DNA from: Solibacillus sp. FSL W7-1464
GTDB lineage: Bacteria; Bacillota; Bacilli; Bacillales_A; Planococcaceae
Direction of reading: 5' to 3'
Length of the DNA: 64,000 nucleotides
Assembly: GCF_038004425.1 (NCBI RefSeq)
Contig: NZ_JBBORC010000001.1
Coordinates: forward strand, 721,001-785,000
Position 1 is the stretch's first letter; the number at the start of each line of letters is the position of its first letter. Of this stretch, positions 32,741 through 42,485 are shown piece after piece. Below the pieces are notes generated by a model. The model was not told where the DNA came from and searched no databases. It saw only the letters and a program-made list of their open reading frames with translations. The position numbers were made by a program, and so were the translations under genes.

Positions 32741-34723
32741 ATGACAGAAACTTTTACAATACAGTCCGCCTATCAGCCTGCCGGGGATCAGCCGGAAGCG
32801 ATTAAACAGCTCATACAAGGGGTTAAAGAAGGCAAGCGTCACCAAACATTGCTTGGGGCGACAGGAACGGGTAAAACATTTACGATTTCCAATGTAATTA
32901 AAGAAGTAAATAAGCCGACGCTCGTGATGGCACACAATAAAACACTCGCCGGCCAATTATATAGCGAGTTTAAAGAATTTTTCCCGGACAATGCGGTTGA
33001 GTATTTCGTCAGCTACTATGATTATTTCCAGCCGGAAGCGTATGTACCGCAAACCGATACGTACATTGAAAAGGATTCAAGTATTAATGAAGAAATCGAT
33101 AAGTTGCGCCACTCGGCAACGACTGCGTTATTTGAACGAAAAGATGTCATTATTATCGCGTCCGTCTCGTGTATTTACGGTCTCGGTAATCCGGAAGAAT
33201 ATCGCGAAATGGTCGTTTCCATTCGTACAGGGATGGAAATCGAGCGCAATCAGCTACTGCGAAAGTTGGTCGACATTCAATATGAACGTAATGATATTAA
33301 CTTTACACGCGGTACATTCCGAGTGCGCGGGGATGTTGTCGAAATTTTCCCGGCATCACGCGATGAACACTGTATCCGTATCGAGTTTTTCGGAGATGAA
33401 GTAGACCGGATCCGTGAAGTGGATGCACTGACAGGCGAAATTCTAGGGGACCGTCAGCATGTGGCTATTTTCCCGGCATCCCACTTCGTTACCCGCGAAG
33501 AGAAGATGAAAGTTGCCATTGAAAATATCGAAAAAGAGCTGGAAGAGCGTCTTGCCGTATTGCGTTCGGAAGACCGATTACTGGAAGCACAGCGTCTGGA
33601 GCAACGGACAAACTATGATCTGGAAATGATGAAGGAAATGGGGTTCTGCTCAGGTATCGAAAACTACTCACGCCATTTGACATTGCGTGAAGCAGGTGCG
33701 ACACCGTATACACTATTGGATTACTTCCCGGAAGACTTTTTGCTTGTCGTTGATGAAAGCCATGTTACATTACCGCAAGTACGTGGTATGTATAATGGGG
33801 ACCAGGCTCGTAAAGGGGTACTGGTCGAGCATGGCTTCCGTCTGCCGTCCGCACTGGATAACCGACCGCTCATGTTTGATGAGTTCCAGTCAAAAGTAAA
33901 CCAGGCAATTTATGTATCGGCAACACCGGGCCCGTACGAATTGGAGCATACACCGGACATGGTGGAGCAGATTATTCGTCCGACAGGGTTGCTTGATCCG
34001 ACAATTGATATCCGTCCGATTGAAGGGCAGATTGATGATTTGATCGATGAAATCCATGAGCGTATTCGTCGTAATGAACGGACACTCGTTACGACATTGA
34101 CGAAGAAGATGTCTGAAGATTTATCAAGCTATTTAAAAGAAATGGGCTTGAAGGTCGAATACCTGCACTCGGAAATCAAGACGCTCGAGCGGATCGAAAT
34201 TATCCGGGAACTTCGTAAAGGGACATATGATGTGCTGATTGGCATTAACTTATTACGGGAAGGTCTTGATATTCCGGAAGTATCCCTTGTCGCGATTTTG
34301 GATGCGGATAAGGAAGGGTTCCTCCGTTCGGAACGTTCACTCATTCAAACGATTGGGCGTGCTGCACGTAACTCGAACGGTCATGTCATTATGTACGCCA
34401 ATAATATGACGGATTCAATGACGAAAGCGATCGGTGAAACGAAACGCCGTCGTGAAACGCAAATGGCCTACAATGAAAAACATGGTATTACACCGAAAAC
34501 TATTATTAAAAAGATTCCTGATATTATCCGTGCTACACAAGCTGCGGAAGGGGAAGAAACATATATTACAAAAGTGACAGGCGGCAAAAAGCTGACAAAA
34601 AAAGAGCTGGAGAAGCTTGTTGCGACATTGCAGGTAGAAATGAAAGAAGCCGCAAAAGCGCTTGACTTTGAACGCGCGGCTGAATTACGTGACATGATAT
34701 TTGAATTGAAAGCAGAAGGGTGA
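32741..34723 (+). CDS. uvrB: Excinuclease ABC subunit B
   Basis: A 660-aa DNA damage-verifying helicase of nucleotide excision repair. Walker A is [10 protein letters not shown] at about 39-48, the beta-hairpin region is [12 protein letters not shown], and the C-terminal UVR domain ([20 protein letters not shown]) that contacts UvrC is present. The start follows AGAAAGGAC. The stop lies just before the uvrA start, so they form a coupled operon under the LexA box. Confidence 0.97.
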   Translation: MTETFTIQSAYQPAGDQPEAIKQLIQGVKEGKRHQTLLGATGTGKTFTISNVIKEVNKPTLVMAHNKTLAGQLYSEFKEFFPDNAVEYFVSYYDYFQPEAYVPQTDTYIEKDSSINEEIDKLRHSATTALFERKDVIIIASVSCIYGLGNPEEYREMVVSIRTGMEIERNQLLRKLVDIQYERNDINFTRGTFRVRGDVVEIFPASRDEHCIRIEFFGDEVDRIREVDALTGEILGDRQHVAIFPASHFVTREEKMKVAIENIEKELEERLAVLRSEDRLLEAQRLEQRTNYDLEMMKEMGFCSGIENYSRHLTLREAGATPYTLLDYFPEDFLLVVDESHVTLPQVRGMYNGDQARKGVLVEHGFRLPSALDNRPLMFDEFQSKVNQAIYVSATPGPYELEHTPDMVEQIIRPTGLLDPTIDIRPIEGQIDDLIDEIHERIRRNERTLVTTLTKKMSEDLSSYLKEMGLKVEYLHSEIKTLERIEIIRELRKGTYDVLIGINLLREGLDIPEVSLVAILDADKEGFLRSERSLIQTIGRAARNSNGHVIMYANNMTDSMTKAIGETKRRRETQMAYNEKHGITPKTIIKKIPDIIRATQAAEGEETYITKVTGGKKLTKKELEKLVATLQVEMKEAAKALDFERAAELRDMIFELKAEG

Positions 34724-34728
34724 ACAAT

Positions 34729-37596
34729 GTGAAAAATACAGAAATTGTCGTACAGGGTGCACGAGCGCATAATTTAAAAAATATTGATGTCACAATTCCT
34801 CGCGATAAAATTGTCGTTGTGACAGGGCTTTCAGGTTCCGGTAAATCATCACTGGCATTCGATACGATTTATGCGGAAGGGCAGCGCCGTTATGTCGAAT
34901 CATTGTCTGCATATGCACGACAATTTTTAGGGCAAATGGACAAGCCGGACGTCGATACAATTGAAGGACTGTCACCGGCAATCTCGATTGACCAGAAGAC
35001 GACGAGCCGTAACCCGCGCTCGACGGTCGGGACAGTAACAGAGATTTATGATTATTTGCGACTGCTTTTTGCGCGTATCGGAAAACCGTATTGCCCGACA
35101 CATGGGATTGAAATCACATCACAGACAGTTGAGCAAATGGTCGACCGTCTGATGGAATATCCGGAGCGCACGAAAATGCAGCTGCTTGCTCCAGTTATCG
35201 AAGGGAAAAAAGGAACGCATGTAAAGCTGCTGGAAGACTTGAAAAAGCAAGGATTTGTAAGGATTCGTGTAAACGGGGCACTGCGTGATCTCGATGACAA
35301 TATCGAGCTCGATAAAAATAAGAAGCACACAATTGAAGTAGTCGTGGATCGTGTTGTCGTAAAAGAGGGCAATGAAACACGATTTAGTGATTCCCTTGAA
35401 GCCGCGCTCAGAATTGCGGATGGTCGAGTTCTGGTCGATGTAATCGATCATGAGGAGCTGTTATTCAGTGAGCATCACGCATGTCCGCTTTGCGGCTTTT
35501 CAATCGGAGAACTCGAACCGCGCATGTTTTCATTCAACAGTCCGTTCGGGGCCTGTCCTACATGTGACGGACTTGGAAGTAAGGCAAAAGCCGATATCGA
35601 CCTGGTTATTCACAACTGGGATTTAACATTGCTAGAAAATGCGATTGCACCATGGGAATCCGTATCGTCCAACTATTACCCGCAGCTGCTGGCATCTGTG
35701 TGCAAGCATTACAATATACCGATGGATGTACCGGTAAAAGATATTCCTAAGGAGAAAATGGATAAAATTTTATACGGTTCAGGAAAAGAAAAGATGCTAT
35801 TCGAATATACGAATGATTATGGCAGTGTGCATAAGAAAAATATTGAATTTGAAGGTGTCATCGCAAATATCGAGCGCCGCTTCACAGATTCATCTTCGGA
35901 TTATGTGCGTGAATCGATGCGAAAGTACATGACTGAACAGCCGTGTGCTACTTGTAAAGGGCACCGTCTGAAAAAGGAAACGCTGGCAGTGAAAATTAAA
36001 GACCAGAACATTTCGGAAGCGACACGCCACTCCATTCAGGAAATGTATGATTTCTTTAGTTCAATAGAGTTAACGGAGAAAGAACGCCAGATTGCGAAAT
36101 TAATTATTCGTGAAGTTATTGAACGATTGAAGTTCCTATTGGACGTCGGTTTAAATTACTTAACACTTGCACGATCTGCCGGAACTTTATCCGGCGGGGA
36201 AGCACAGCGTATTCGACTGGCGACACAGATCGGCTCCCGTTTAACAGGTGTTCTTTATATTCTGGACGAGCCGTCAATCGGGCTGCACCAGCGTGATAAC
36301 GACCGTTTAATCCATACACTTGTAAATATGCGCGACCTCGGTAATACATTAATTATCGTTGAGCATGATGAAGATACGATGATGGCAGCGGATCACCTGA
36401 TCGATATCGGACCGGGTGCCGGTGTACACGGCGGTCAAGTCATTGCACAAGGTACGCCAAAGCAAGTAATGAAAAACAAAGAGTCGATTACCGGCCAATA
36501 TTTGAGCGGGAAGAAATTTATTCCGCTGCCGCTTGAACGCCGTAAATCCGATGGCCGAAAAATAAAGATTAAAGGTGCTTCCGAAAATAACCTGAAAAAT
36601 GTCAGTGTCGATATTCCATTAGGGCAGTTCATTGCTGTAACAGGTGTATCAGGTTCCGGTAAATCAACATTGATCAATGAAATTTTATATAAATCGCTCG
36701 CCTCAAAACTGAACCGGGCAAAAGTGAAGCCGGGCAAGCATAAAACAATAGAAGGTCTGGAACAGCTGGAGAAAGTAATCGATGTGGACCAATCGCCAAT
36801 CGGCCGTACTCCGCGTTCTAATCCTGCAACCTATATTGGTGTATTCGATGATATTCGTGATGTTTTTGCCATGACGAATGAAGCGAAAGTGCGCGGCTAT
36901 AAAAAAGGACGTTTTTCGTTTAATGTAAAAGGCGGACGTTGTGAAGCCTGCCGCGGGGATGGCATTATTAAAATCGAAATGCACTTCCTGCCGGATGTTT
37001 ATGTGCCATGTGAAATTTGTCACGGGAAGCGTTACAACCGTGAAACACTGGAAGTAAAATACAAAGATAAAAATATTTCCGATATTTTAGAAATGACAGT
37101 AGAAGACGCGTTGGAGTTTTTCGGGAACTTGCCGAAAATCCAGCGTAAACTGCAAACGATTGTCGATGTGGGGCTAGGGTATGTGAAACTTGGCCAGCCT
37201 GCGACAACATTATCCGGCGGGGAAGCACAGCGTGTAAAATTGGCGTCGGAGTTGCACCGTCGTTCAACCGGGAAGTCATTTTATATTTTGGATGAGCCGA
37301 CGACCGGTTTGCATGCGGATGATATTTCCCGTCTGCTGCTTGTACTGCAGCGCTTAGTTGAAAACGGGGAGACCGTGCTTGTTATTGAGCATAATCTCGA
37401 TGTGATCAAAACAGCCGACCATATTATTGATTTAGGTCCTGAAGGCGGTGAAGGTGGCGGTACGATTTTAGCGACTGGTACTCCGGAAAAAATTGCTGAA
37501 GTGGAAGAAAGTTATACAGGACGCTACTTAAAGCCGATTTTGGAACGCGATCGTGAGCGGATGGAATCAAGAATTAAAGAAGCGCAAAATAAATAG
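34729..37596 (+). CDS. uvrA: Excinuclease ABC subunit A
   Basis: A 955-aa damage-recognition ATPase of the ABC class. It has two Walker A loops ([12 protein letters not shown] near the start, [12 protein letters not shown] at about 640), two LSGGEAQR signatures, and zinc modules CPLCGF...CPTCDG and CEACRGDG...CEICHGKR. The GTG at 34729, 8 nt behind AGAAGGGTGA, fits the ribosome site better than the GTG at 34720 that overlaps the uvrB stop. Confidence 0.97.
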   Translation: MKNTEIVVQGARAHNLKNIDVTIPRDKIVVVTGLSGSGKSSLAFDTIYAEGQRRYVESLSAYARQFLGQMDKPDVDTIEGLSPAISIDQKTTSRNPRSTVGTVTEIYDYLRLLFARIGKPYCPTHGIEITSQTVEQMVDRLMEYPERTKMQLLAPVIEGKKGTHVKLLEDLKKQGFVRIRVNGALRDLDDNIELDKNKKHTIEVVVDRVVVKEGNETRFSDSLEAALRIADGRVLVDVIDHEELLFSEHHACPLCGFSIGELEPRMFSFNSPFGACPTCDGLGSKAKADIDLVIHNWDLTLLENAIAPWESVSSNYYPQLLASVCKHYNIPMDVPVKDIPKEKMDKILYGSGKEKMLFEYTNDYGSVHKKNIEFEGVIANIERRFTDSSSDYVRESMRKYMTEQPCATCKGHRLKKETLAVKIKDQNISEATRHSIQEMYDFFSSIELTEKERQIAKLIIREVIERLKFLLDVGLNYLTLARSAGTLSGGEAQRIRLATQIGSRLTGVLYILDEPSIGLHQRDNDRLIHTLVNMRDLGNTLIIVEHDEDTMMAADHLIDIGPGAGVHGGQVIAQGTPKQVMKNKESITGQYLSGKKFIPLPLERRKSDGRKIKIKGASENNLKNVSVDIPLGQFIAVTGVSGSGKSTLINEILYKSLASKLNRAKVKPGKHKTIEGLEQLEKVIDVDQSPIGRTPRSNPATYIGVFDDIRDVFAMTNEAKVRGYKKGRFSFNVKGGRCEACRGDGIIKIEMHFLPDVYVPCEICHGKRYNRETLEVKYKDKNISDILEMTVEDALEFFGNLPKIQRKLQTIVDVGLGYVKLGQPATTLSGGEAQRVKLASELHRRSTGKSFYILDEPTTGLHADDISRLLLVLQRLVENGETVLVIEHNLDVIKTADHIIDLGPEGGEGGGTILATGTPEKIAEVEESYTGRYLKPILERDRERMESRIKEAQNK

Positions 37597-37630
37597 ATTG
37601 AAAAACTAAGAGCGCAAACGAAACTTTTCG

Positions 37631-37681
37631 TCCTCCCTCCTCGTATAATAACTATATACGAAGCAGAGGGAGGAATTTTTT
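37631..37681 (+). terminator. Terminator-like hairpin containing the yvlB ribosome site
   Basis: TCCTCCCTCCTCGTAT faces ATACGAAGCAGAGGGAGGA (a 4-nt bulge), followed by ATTTTTTT and the yvlB ATG. The 3' arm GAGGGAGGA is the yvlB Shine-Dalgarno sequence and the T-run is its spacer. The same structure can end uvrA transcripts and block yvlB translation. Confidence 0.75.
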
Positions 37682-37682
37682 T

Positions 37683-38897
37683 ATGCAAGAAGAACGTAAA
37701 CGCATTTTAAAATTAGTTGAAAGCGGCACAATTACGGCAGAAGAGGCAATTGTATTATTGGAAAAATTGTCGTCGGAAAAGGAATCCACTCCATCACAAG
37801 CAGCACCAGTTGAACAACCGGTTTTTGAAGAAAAGTTTGAGGAAGAACCGCATGAGGCAGAACCGGTTTTTGAAGAGCAAAAAGAAAGACGTAAAACAAC
37901 AGGATTTGAAGATGTTTTCGGCAAGTCATTTAACGATAAAGAATTCAATAAAAAAATGGACGAGTTCATGGGCGATATTAAGCAGGATTTATCACAGTTC
38001 AGCACGCGCATGACAGGATTAGTCGGTGCGGCATTGTCGAAGTTTAAAGAACTTGATATTGATACACCGTTTGGAGAGAAAGTGGAATTCACTAAAACGT
38101 ATGCGTACCCTGTAGCAGATGTAAAAGGGGTAGAGCTAGAAATCGCCAATGGTAAAGTTGACATCGTACGTGCTACGGATGACTTAGTTACTGTAAATGT
38201 GACGGGGAAAACACCGTTAAAAGGTACTGAGGAAGAAACGATTACACAGGCAACGGAAAATATGTCGAAGCTGACAAATGACAAATTATTTATCCAGTCT
38301 ACGAATAAATTTGCGCAAGTGAAGGTGCAAGTTGCTATTCCAGAAAAACATTATGATGTAGTCATTGCGAAATTATTAACAGGCAGTGTTTCAATCGAAC
38401 AGATTGATGCGAAGCTAGTTAAAGCGCGTACTCATAACGGCGTAATCCGTCTGGAAAATGCGACATTTGACCATGCGGAACTGCAAACGAGCAATGGTGC
38501 AGTAGAAGCACGTCAAATTAAAGGTGAAGATTTGGAAATCGGTACAGCGAATGGTCGTATTTACGTTGACGGCGAATTAAAAGAAGTCGAAGCTGAATCG
38601 ATGAACGGACATGTTGTCATTACAACAACAAGTGCGGAAGCGCATAAAATCAAGGCCCGTGCACTATCGGGTTCAGTAGAAATTTACGTGCCGAAAACAG
38701 TCGCACTGGATGGTCAGGTATATTCTAACTTCGGAAAAGCAGATATCGGTTTAAGTGATGTACTGGTTACAGAAGAAGAGGAACAATTCCTGTCAAAATC
38801 GGTACGCTTCACAAAAGAAGTGGAAGGCGCGAAACTCCTGAAATTAGTAGGAGAATCCCGCACAGGTACAGTTCTGGTACGCTATACGCTGCAATAG
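37683..38897 (+). CDS. yvlB: DUF4097 family protein YvlB
   Basis: A 404-aa protein. The N-terminus EERKRILKLVESGTITAEEA is the SHOCT-like helix pair common in YvlB proteins. A charged linker (about 35-80) follows. The C-terminal two thirds are repeated beta strands with NGxxxxxx repeats (ANGKVDIV, HNGVIRLE, SNGAVEAR, ANGRIYVD), the DUF4097 beta-helix. No membrane segment is visible. It sits after uvrA as in B. subtilis, where the yvl genes belong to the cell-envelope stress response. Exact role unknown. Confidence 0.88.
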   Translation: MQEERKRILKLVESGTITAEEAIVLLEKLSSEKESTPSQAAPVEQPVFEEKFEEEPHEAEPVFEEQKERRKTTGFEDVFGKSFNDKEFNKKMDEFMGDIKQDLSQFSTRMTGLVGAALSKFKELDIDTPFGEKVEFTKTYAYPVADVKGVELEIANGKVDIVRATDDLVTVNVTGKTPLKGTEEETITQATENMSKLTNDKLFIQSTNKFAQVKVQVAIPEKHYDVVIAKLLTGSVSIEQIDAKLVKARTHNGVIRLENATFDHAELQTSNGAVEARQIKGEDLEIGTANGRIYVDGELKEVEAESMNGHVVITTTSAEAHKIKARALSGSVEIYVPKTVALDGQVYSNFGKADIGLSDVLVTEEEEQFLSKSVRFTKEVEGAKLLKLVGESRTGTVLVRYTLQ

Positions 38898-38960
38898 GCA
38901 CCGGATTTTAGTTTCAGTTTTTCAGTAAGGTTTTAAAGCAACAAACTCCTTTATAAAATC

Positions 38961-38999
38961 AGGCATCCATCTTCTCATAAAGAATTTGGGTGCCTTTTA
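38961..38999 (+). terminator. Terminator after yvlB
   Basis: AGGCATCCA pairs with TGGGTGCCT, with an inner TTCT/AGAA, followed by TTTTA. The 400 bases from here to ftsE are AT-rich and hold no gene that I can support. Confidence 0.75.
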
Positions 39000-39344
39000 T
39001 TTTGTTTTTCGCCAAATCTCCAATAAAAAGTCACAAACTGCCGCAATCCTACATAGAAAAATGCTCTTTCTAAAATATCTCCTTTAAATTCCAAATTAAT
39101 CCAAATAGTGAGAAGGGTTTTCACTGAAAACGTCGAATAATTAAAAATAGTGTAGAGTATTTTATTATATTAAGAACATTTCATACTTTAACAAATACAT
39201 TACGAAAACCAAAAAATAAGCGTATTTCCATGAAAATTTAGCTACAAACGAATTTTTATAATGTTGTCATGGCAGTTCCGAGAGCTAGAAAACGAGACAG
39301 GGCTTACATTGAAAAGAAAATGTAATAAATTTTAAGCCTGAAAA

Positions 39345-39353
39345 TGCTATAAT
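39345..39353 (+). promoter_or_regulatory. Extended -10 promoter candidate for ftsEX
   Basis: TGCTATAAT 53 nt upstream of the ftsE start; no obvious -35 hexamer. Confidence 0.5.
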
Positions 39354-39405
39354 GGGTAAGACTAAAATATAAAATTCTAGATTTAGAGCTTAGGTGGTTT
39401 CGTGA

Positions 39406-40092
39406 ATGATAGAAATGAATAATGTAGTGAAGAAGTATCCTAATGGGGTTGTCGCCGCAAACGGGATTACGGTTCATATAAAAAAAGGTGAATTTGTGTA
39501 TATTGTCGGCCCGAGTGGAGCAGGGAAATCGACATTCATCAAGTTGATGTACCGTGAAGAAAAACCGACTTCCGGCGATGTCATCATTAATGGCATCAAT
39601 TTGAGAACGCTAAAAAATAACCGCGTACCCCATTTGCGCCGTCATCTTGGTGTTGTCTTCCAGGACTTTAAATTATTGCCGCGCTTAACAGTGTATGAAA
39701 ATGTAGCGTTCGCGATGGAAGTAATTGAAGAACAGCCAAGCGTCATCCGTAAACGAGTAATGGAAGTACTCGAACTGGTTGGCCTAAAGCATAAAGTGCG
39801 AATGCTGCCGAATGAACTGTCAGGCGGGGAACAGCAACGTGTAGCCATTGCCCGTTCGATTGTAAACCGTCCGAAAGTGATGATTGCGGACGAGCCAACA
39901 GGAAATTTAGACCCGGAAACTTCATGGGAAATTATGAATATTTTTGAGGAAATCAATCGACAGGGTACGACGATTTTGATGGCAACACATAACCGTGAAA
40001 TCGTAAATACAGTGCGTAAAAGAGTTATTGCCATTGAAGGCGGAATGATCGTCCGTGATGAATACGGAGGTGACTACGGCTATGAAAACTAG
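39406..40092 (+). CDS. ftsE: Cell division ATP-binding protein FtsE
   Basis: A 228-aa ABC ATPase that, with FtsX, transmits a cytoplasmic signal to a cell-wall hydrolase. Walker A is GPSGAGKST at about 37-45, the signature is LSGGEQQR, and Walker B is VMIADEPTGNLD. The start follows TAGGTGG. Its last 11 nt overlap ftsX. Confidence 0.96.
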   Translation: MIEMNNVVKKYPNGVVAANGITVHIKKGEFVYIVGPSGAGKSTFIKLMYREEKPTSGDVIINGINLRTLKNNRVPHLRRHLGVVFQDFKLLPRLTVYENVAFAMEVIEEQPSVIRKRVMEVLELVGLKHKVRMLPNELSGGEQQRVAIARSIVNRPKVMIADEPTGNLDPETSWEIMNIFEEINRQGTTILMATHNREIVNTVRKRVIAIEGGMIVRDEYGGDYGYEN

Positions 40093-40978
40093 AACAATTG
40101 CCCGTCATTTCCGTGAAAGTTTTAAATCATTAGGCCGTAACAGCTGGATGACACTGGCTTCGATCAGTGCGGTAACGGTCACATTATTATTGGTTGGTGT
40201 ATTTGCTGCGATTATGATGAATTTAAACAAAGTCGCTTCCGATCTGGAAAACGATGTAGAAATTCGTGTCATGATTGATATTATTCCGGAAGCGGAAGAA
40301 GCAAAGCTTGCAGAAGAACAGCTACTTGGCAAGATTCAAAATATGCCGGATGTCGAGGAAGTTACATATTCTTCAAAAGAACAAGAATTAAGTAAACTGA
40401 TCAAAGATTTTGGTGATGAATTAAGTTTATTCGAACAGAACAACCCGTTATATAATGTGCTGTATGTCAAAGCTGTAGATCCTTTGAAAACAGCGGATGT
40501 TGCTAAGCAGATTGATAGCTTGGAAAATACTTTTGAAGTAAAATATGGCGAGGGTAAGGTAGAAAAACTATTTAACTTCCTGGAAATCGCTCGTAATGTC
40601 GGACTCGTATTAATTTTAGGACTGCTGTTTACAGCGATGTTCTTAATCTCAAATACTATTCGCATTACGATTATTGCACGTAAAGATGAAATTGAAATTA
40701 TGAAGCTTGTAGGGGCTACAAATTCTTTCGTCCGCATTCCATTTGTATTGGAAGGAATGTGGCTTGGTTTGATTGGATCTATTATTCCGGTCGCAGCCGT
40801 TACAATTGCTTATTACAAAATTTATGATTTATTGGCCCCTCGATTAAAAGGGGAGCTATTCCAATTGTTAGAAATAACACCACTTATGTACCAGGTGAAC
40901 GGATTAATAATCTTCATCGGGATGTTCATCGGTATATGGGGAAGTTTCATGTCAGTTCGTAAGTTTTTAAAAGTATAA
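40082..40978 (+). CDS. ftsX: Cell division permease-like protein FtsX
   Basis: A 298-aa membrane protein with one N-terminal membrane helix (about 24-46), an extracellular domain (about 47-170) and three C-terminal helices, the FtsX layout. The ATG at 40082 follows GGAGGTGAC within ftsE. The next gene, a coiled-coil M23 peptidase, is the likely partner activated by FtsEX, as CwlO is in B. subtilis. Confidence 0.95.
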   Translation: MKTRTIARHFRESFKSLGRNSWMTLASISAVTVTLLLVGVFAAIMMNLNKVASDLENDVEIRVMIDIIPEAEEAKLAEEQLLGKIQNMPDVEEVTYSSKEQELSKLIKDFGDELSLFEQNNPLYNVLYVKAVDPLKTADVAKQIDSLENTFEVKYGEGKVEKLFNFLEIARNVGLVLILGLLFTAMFLISNTIRITIIARKDEIEIMKLVGATNSFVRIPFVLEGMWLGLIGSIIPVAAVTIAYYKIYDLLAPRLKGELFQLLEITPLMYQVNGLIIFIGMFIGIWGSFMSVRKFLKV

Positions 40979-41041
40979 CTTCTTTCAGCGACTGTCAAAC
41001 ATTGCCAAGGCAAAATCGACAATGACGAAAATAATGGAAAG

Positions 41042-41084
41042 TGGCTCATTTGAAACATCTAAGAGAAACAAAAAGAGCCACTAT
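41042..41084 (+). promoter_or_regulatory. Hairpin between ftsX and the M23 gene
   Basis: AGTGGCTC pairs with GAGCCACT around a 27-nt loop, with no T-run. Possible processing or attenuation structure between the two genes. Confidence 0.45.
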
Positions 41085-41111
41085 TATCCATGCATTTAGG
41101 GGGAAAAGTTT

Positions 41112-42410
41112 TTGAAGAAGCTAACGACGCGTTCATTTAAAATCATTGCAGCAATACTTGCACTAGTGTTATTTGTTCAAATACCGGCAGCATATGCAGC
41201 ATCATTAAGTGAACTGAAAAAAGAGCGCAGTCAACTCGAAGCAGAAAAAAAATCAATTAACAAATCACTTGAAATAAAATCAAATGAAATTCAAACAAAT
41301 CAAAACAGACAGCAAAAAATTATCTCACAACTAGAACAACTTGGCGCAGAAATTAACAAAACAAATCATAATATTGCCGTTGTTGAATTGGATATTGAAA
41401 TTGCAAATCAAGAAATTTCGGTTTTAGAAAAGGAAATTGCAGAATTAAAAGAGAAAATCGAACAGCGTAATGAGCTGTTGCGCGATCGTGCACGCGCGAT
41501 TCAGTCATCAGGTACAGTGAGCTACCTGGATGTCCTGCTCGGAGCAAATAGTTTCGTAGACTTTATCGATCGCTTTTCCGCTGTAAGTACACTTATGGAT
41601 GCAGACCGTCAAATTATGCGTGAGCAAAAAGAAGACCAGGAAAAGCTGGAAGTTCAAAAGCTGGAGCTTGTGAAGAAAAAAGAAAATCTTGAAGCGAATA
41701 AAGCAGAATTAAAAAGTTTGATGGCTTCTTTAAATCAACAAAAGCAAGAAAAGAAACAGTTAGTAGCAGAGCTTGAAAAAGAAGAAGCTAAACTGCATGC
41801 TGAGAAAACGCAACTTAAAGCAGAGTACGATGATAAAGTAGAATTAAGTAAAGAGCTGGAAGAGAAGTTTCTTAAAGAGCAGCGCCGATTAGCGGAAGTT
41901 GCCCGTCAAAAAGCATTGGAAGCAGCAGCAGCTAAGAAGAAAAGACAAAGCAGCAGCAACAGTGCTGTCAGTTCCGGAAACTTGCCGGTTGTTTCGGCAG
42001 GACATTGGACAAGGCCTGCAGCAGGCCGTTTTACATCAGGGTTCGGCCGACGTGATATCGGACCGATCGGAAGTAAAAATCACTTAGGCGTTGACATTGC
42101 CAACTCAATCGGTACACCGGTTGTTTCAGCAGCAGATGGGGTTGTTTCTTATGTTGGTTCGATGAATGGGTACGGCAATGTTGTGATGGTTACCCACTCG
42201 ATTGAAGGACAATTATTCACGACAACATATGCCCATTTAAGCGGGTTTAATACGAGTGTTGGTGCATCCGTTTCGAAAGGTCAGCAAATTGCTCGACTTG
42301 GGAATTCAGGTAACTCAACTGGACCGCATGTTCACTTTGAAATCCATGTAGGGGAATGGAATGGCAGCCGTTCAAATGCCGTTAACCCATTAAATTATAT
42401 TTCATTGTAA
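41112..42410 (+). CDS. Coiled-coil murein hydrolase/activator with M23 domain
   Basis: A 432-aa secreted protein. Residues 1-29 are a signal peptide ending AYA. Residues 30-270 form a long coiled coil with an interrupting segment (SVSYLD...FIDRFS at about 136-155), as in CwlO, PcsB and EnvC. The C-terminus is an M23/LytM domain with metal ligands in HLGVDIAN and HVHFEIHVG, so it may be active. The start is a TTG 8 nt behind AGGGGG. FtsX-type proteins control such hydrolases, and the gene follows ftsX directly. Confidence 0.92.
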   Translation: MKKLTTRSFKIIAAILALVLFVQIPAAYAASLSELKKERSQLEAEKKSINKSLEIKSNEIQTNQNRQQKIISQLEQLGAEINKTNHNIAVVELDIEIANQEISVLEKEIAELKEKIEQRNELLRDRARAIQSSGTVSYLDVLLGANSFVDFIDRFSAVSTLMDADRQIMREQKEDQEKLEVQKLELVKKKENLEANKAELKSLMASLNQQKQEKKQLVAELEKEEAKLHAEKTQLKAEYDDKVELSKELEEKFLKEQRRLAEVARQKALEAAAAKKKRQSSSNSAVSSGNLPVVSAGHWTRPAAGRFTSGFGRRDIGPIGSKNHLGVDIANSIGTPVVSAADGVVSYVGSMNGYGNVVMVTHSIEGQLFTTTYAHLSGFNTSVGASVSKGQQIARLGNSGNSTGPHVHFEIHVGEWNGSRSNAVNPLNYISL

Positions 42411-42421
42411 AATAGGGAAAG

Positions 42422-42456
42422 ACCGAACTTTAACAATTAAAGTTCGGCCTTTTTAT
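42422..42456 (+). terminator. Terminator between convergent genes
   Basis: CCGAACTTTA pairs with TAAAGTTCGG, followed by CCTTTTTATTTT. It ends the ftsEX-M23 unit and may also serve the convergent cyclase gene. Confidence 0.88.
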
Positions 42457-42485
42457 TTTGCTTATAAGGAACAATGGTAAAATTC

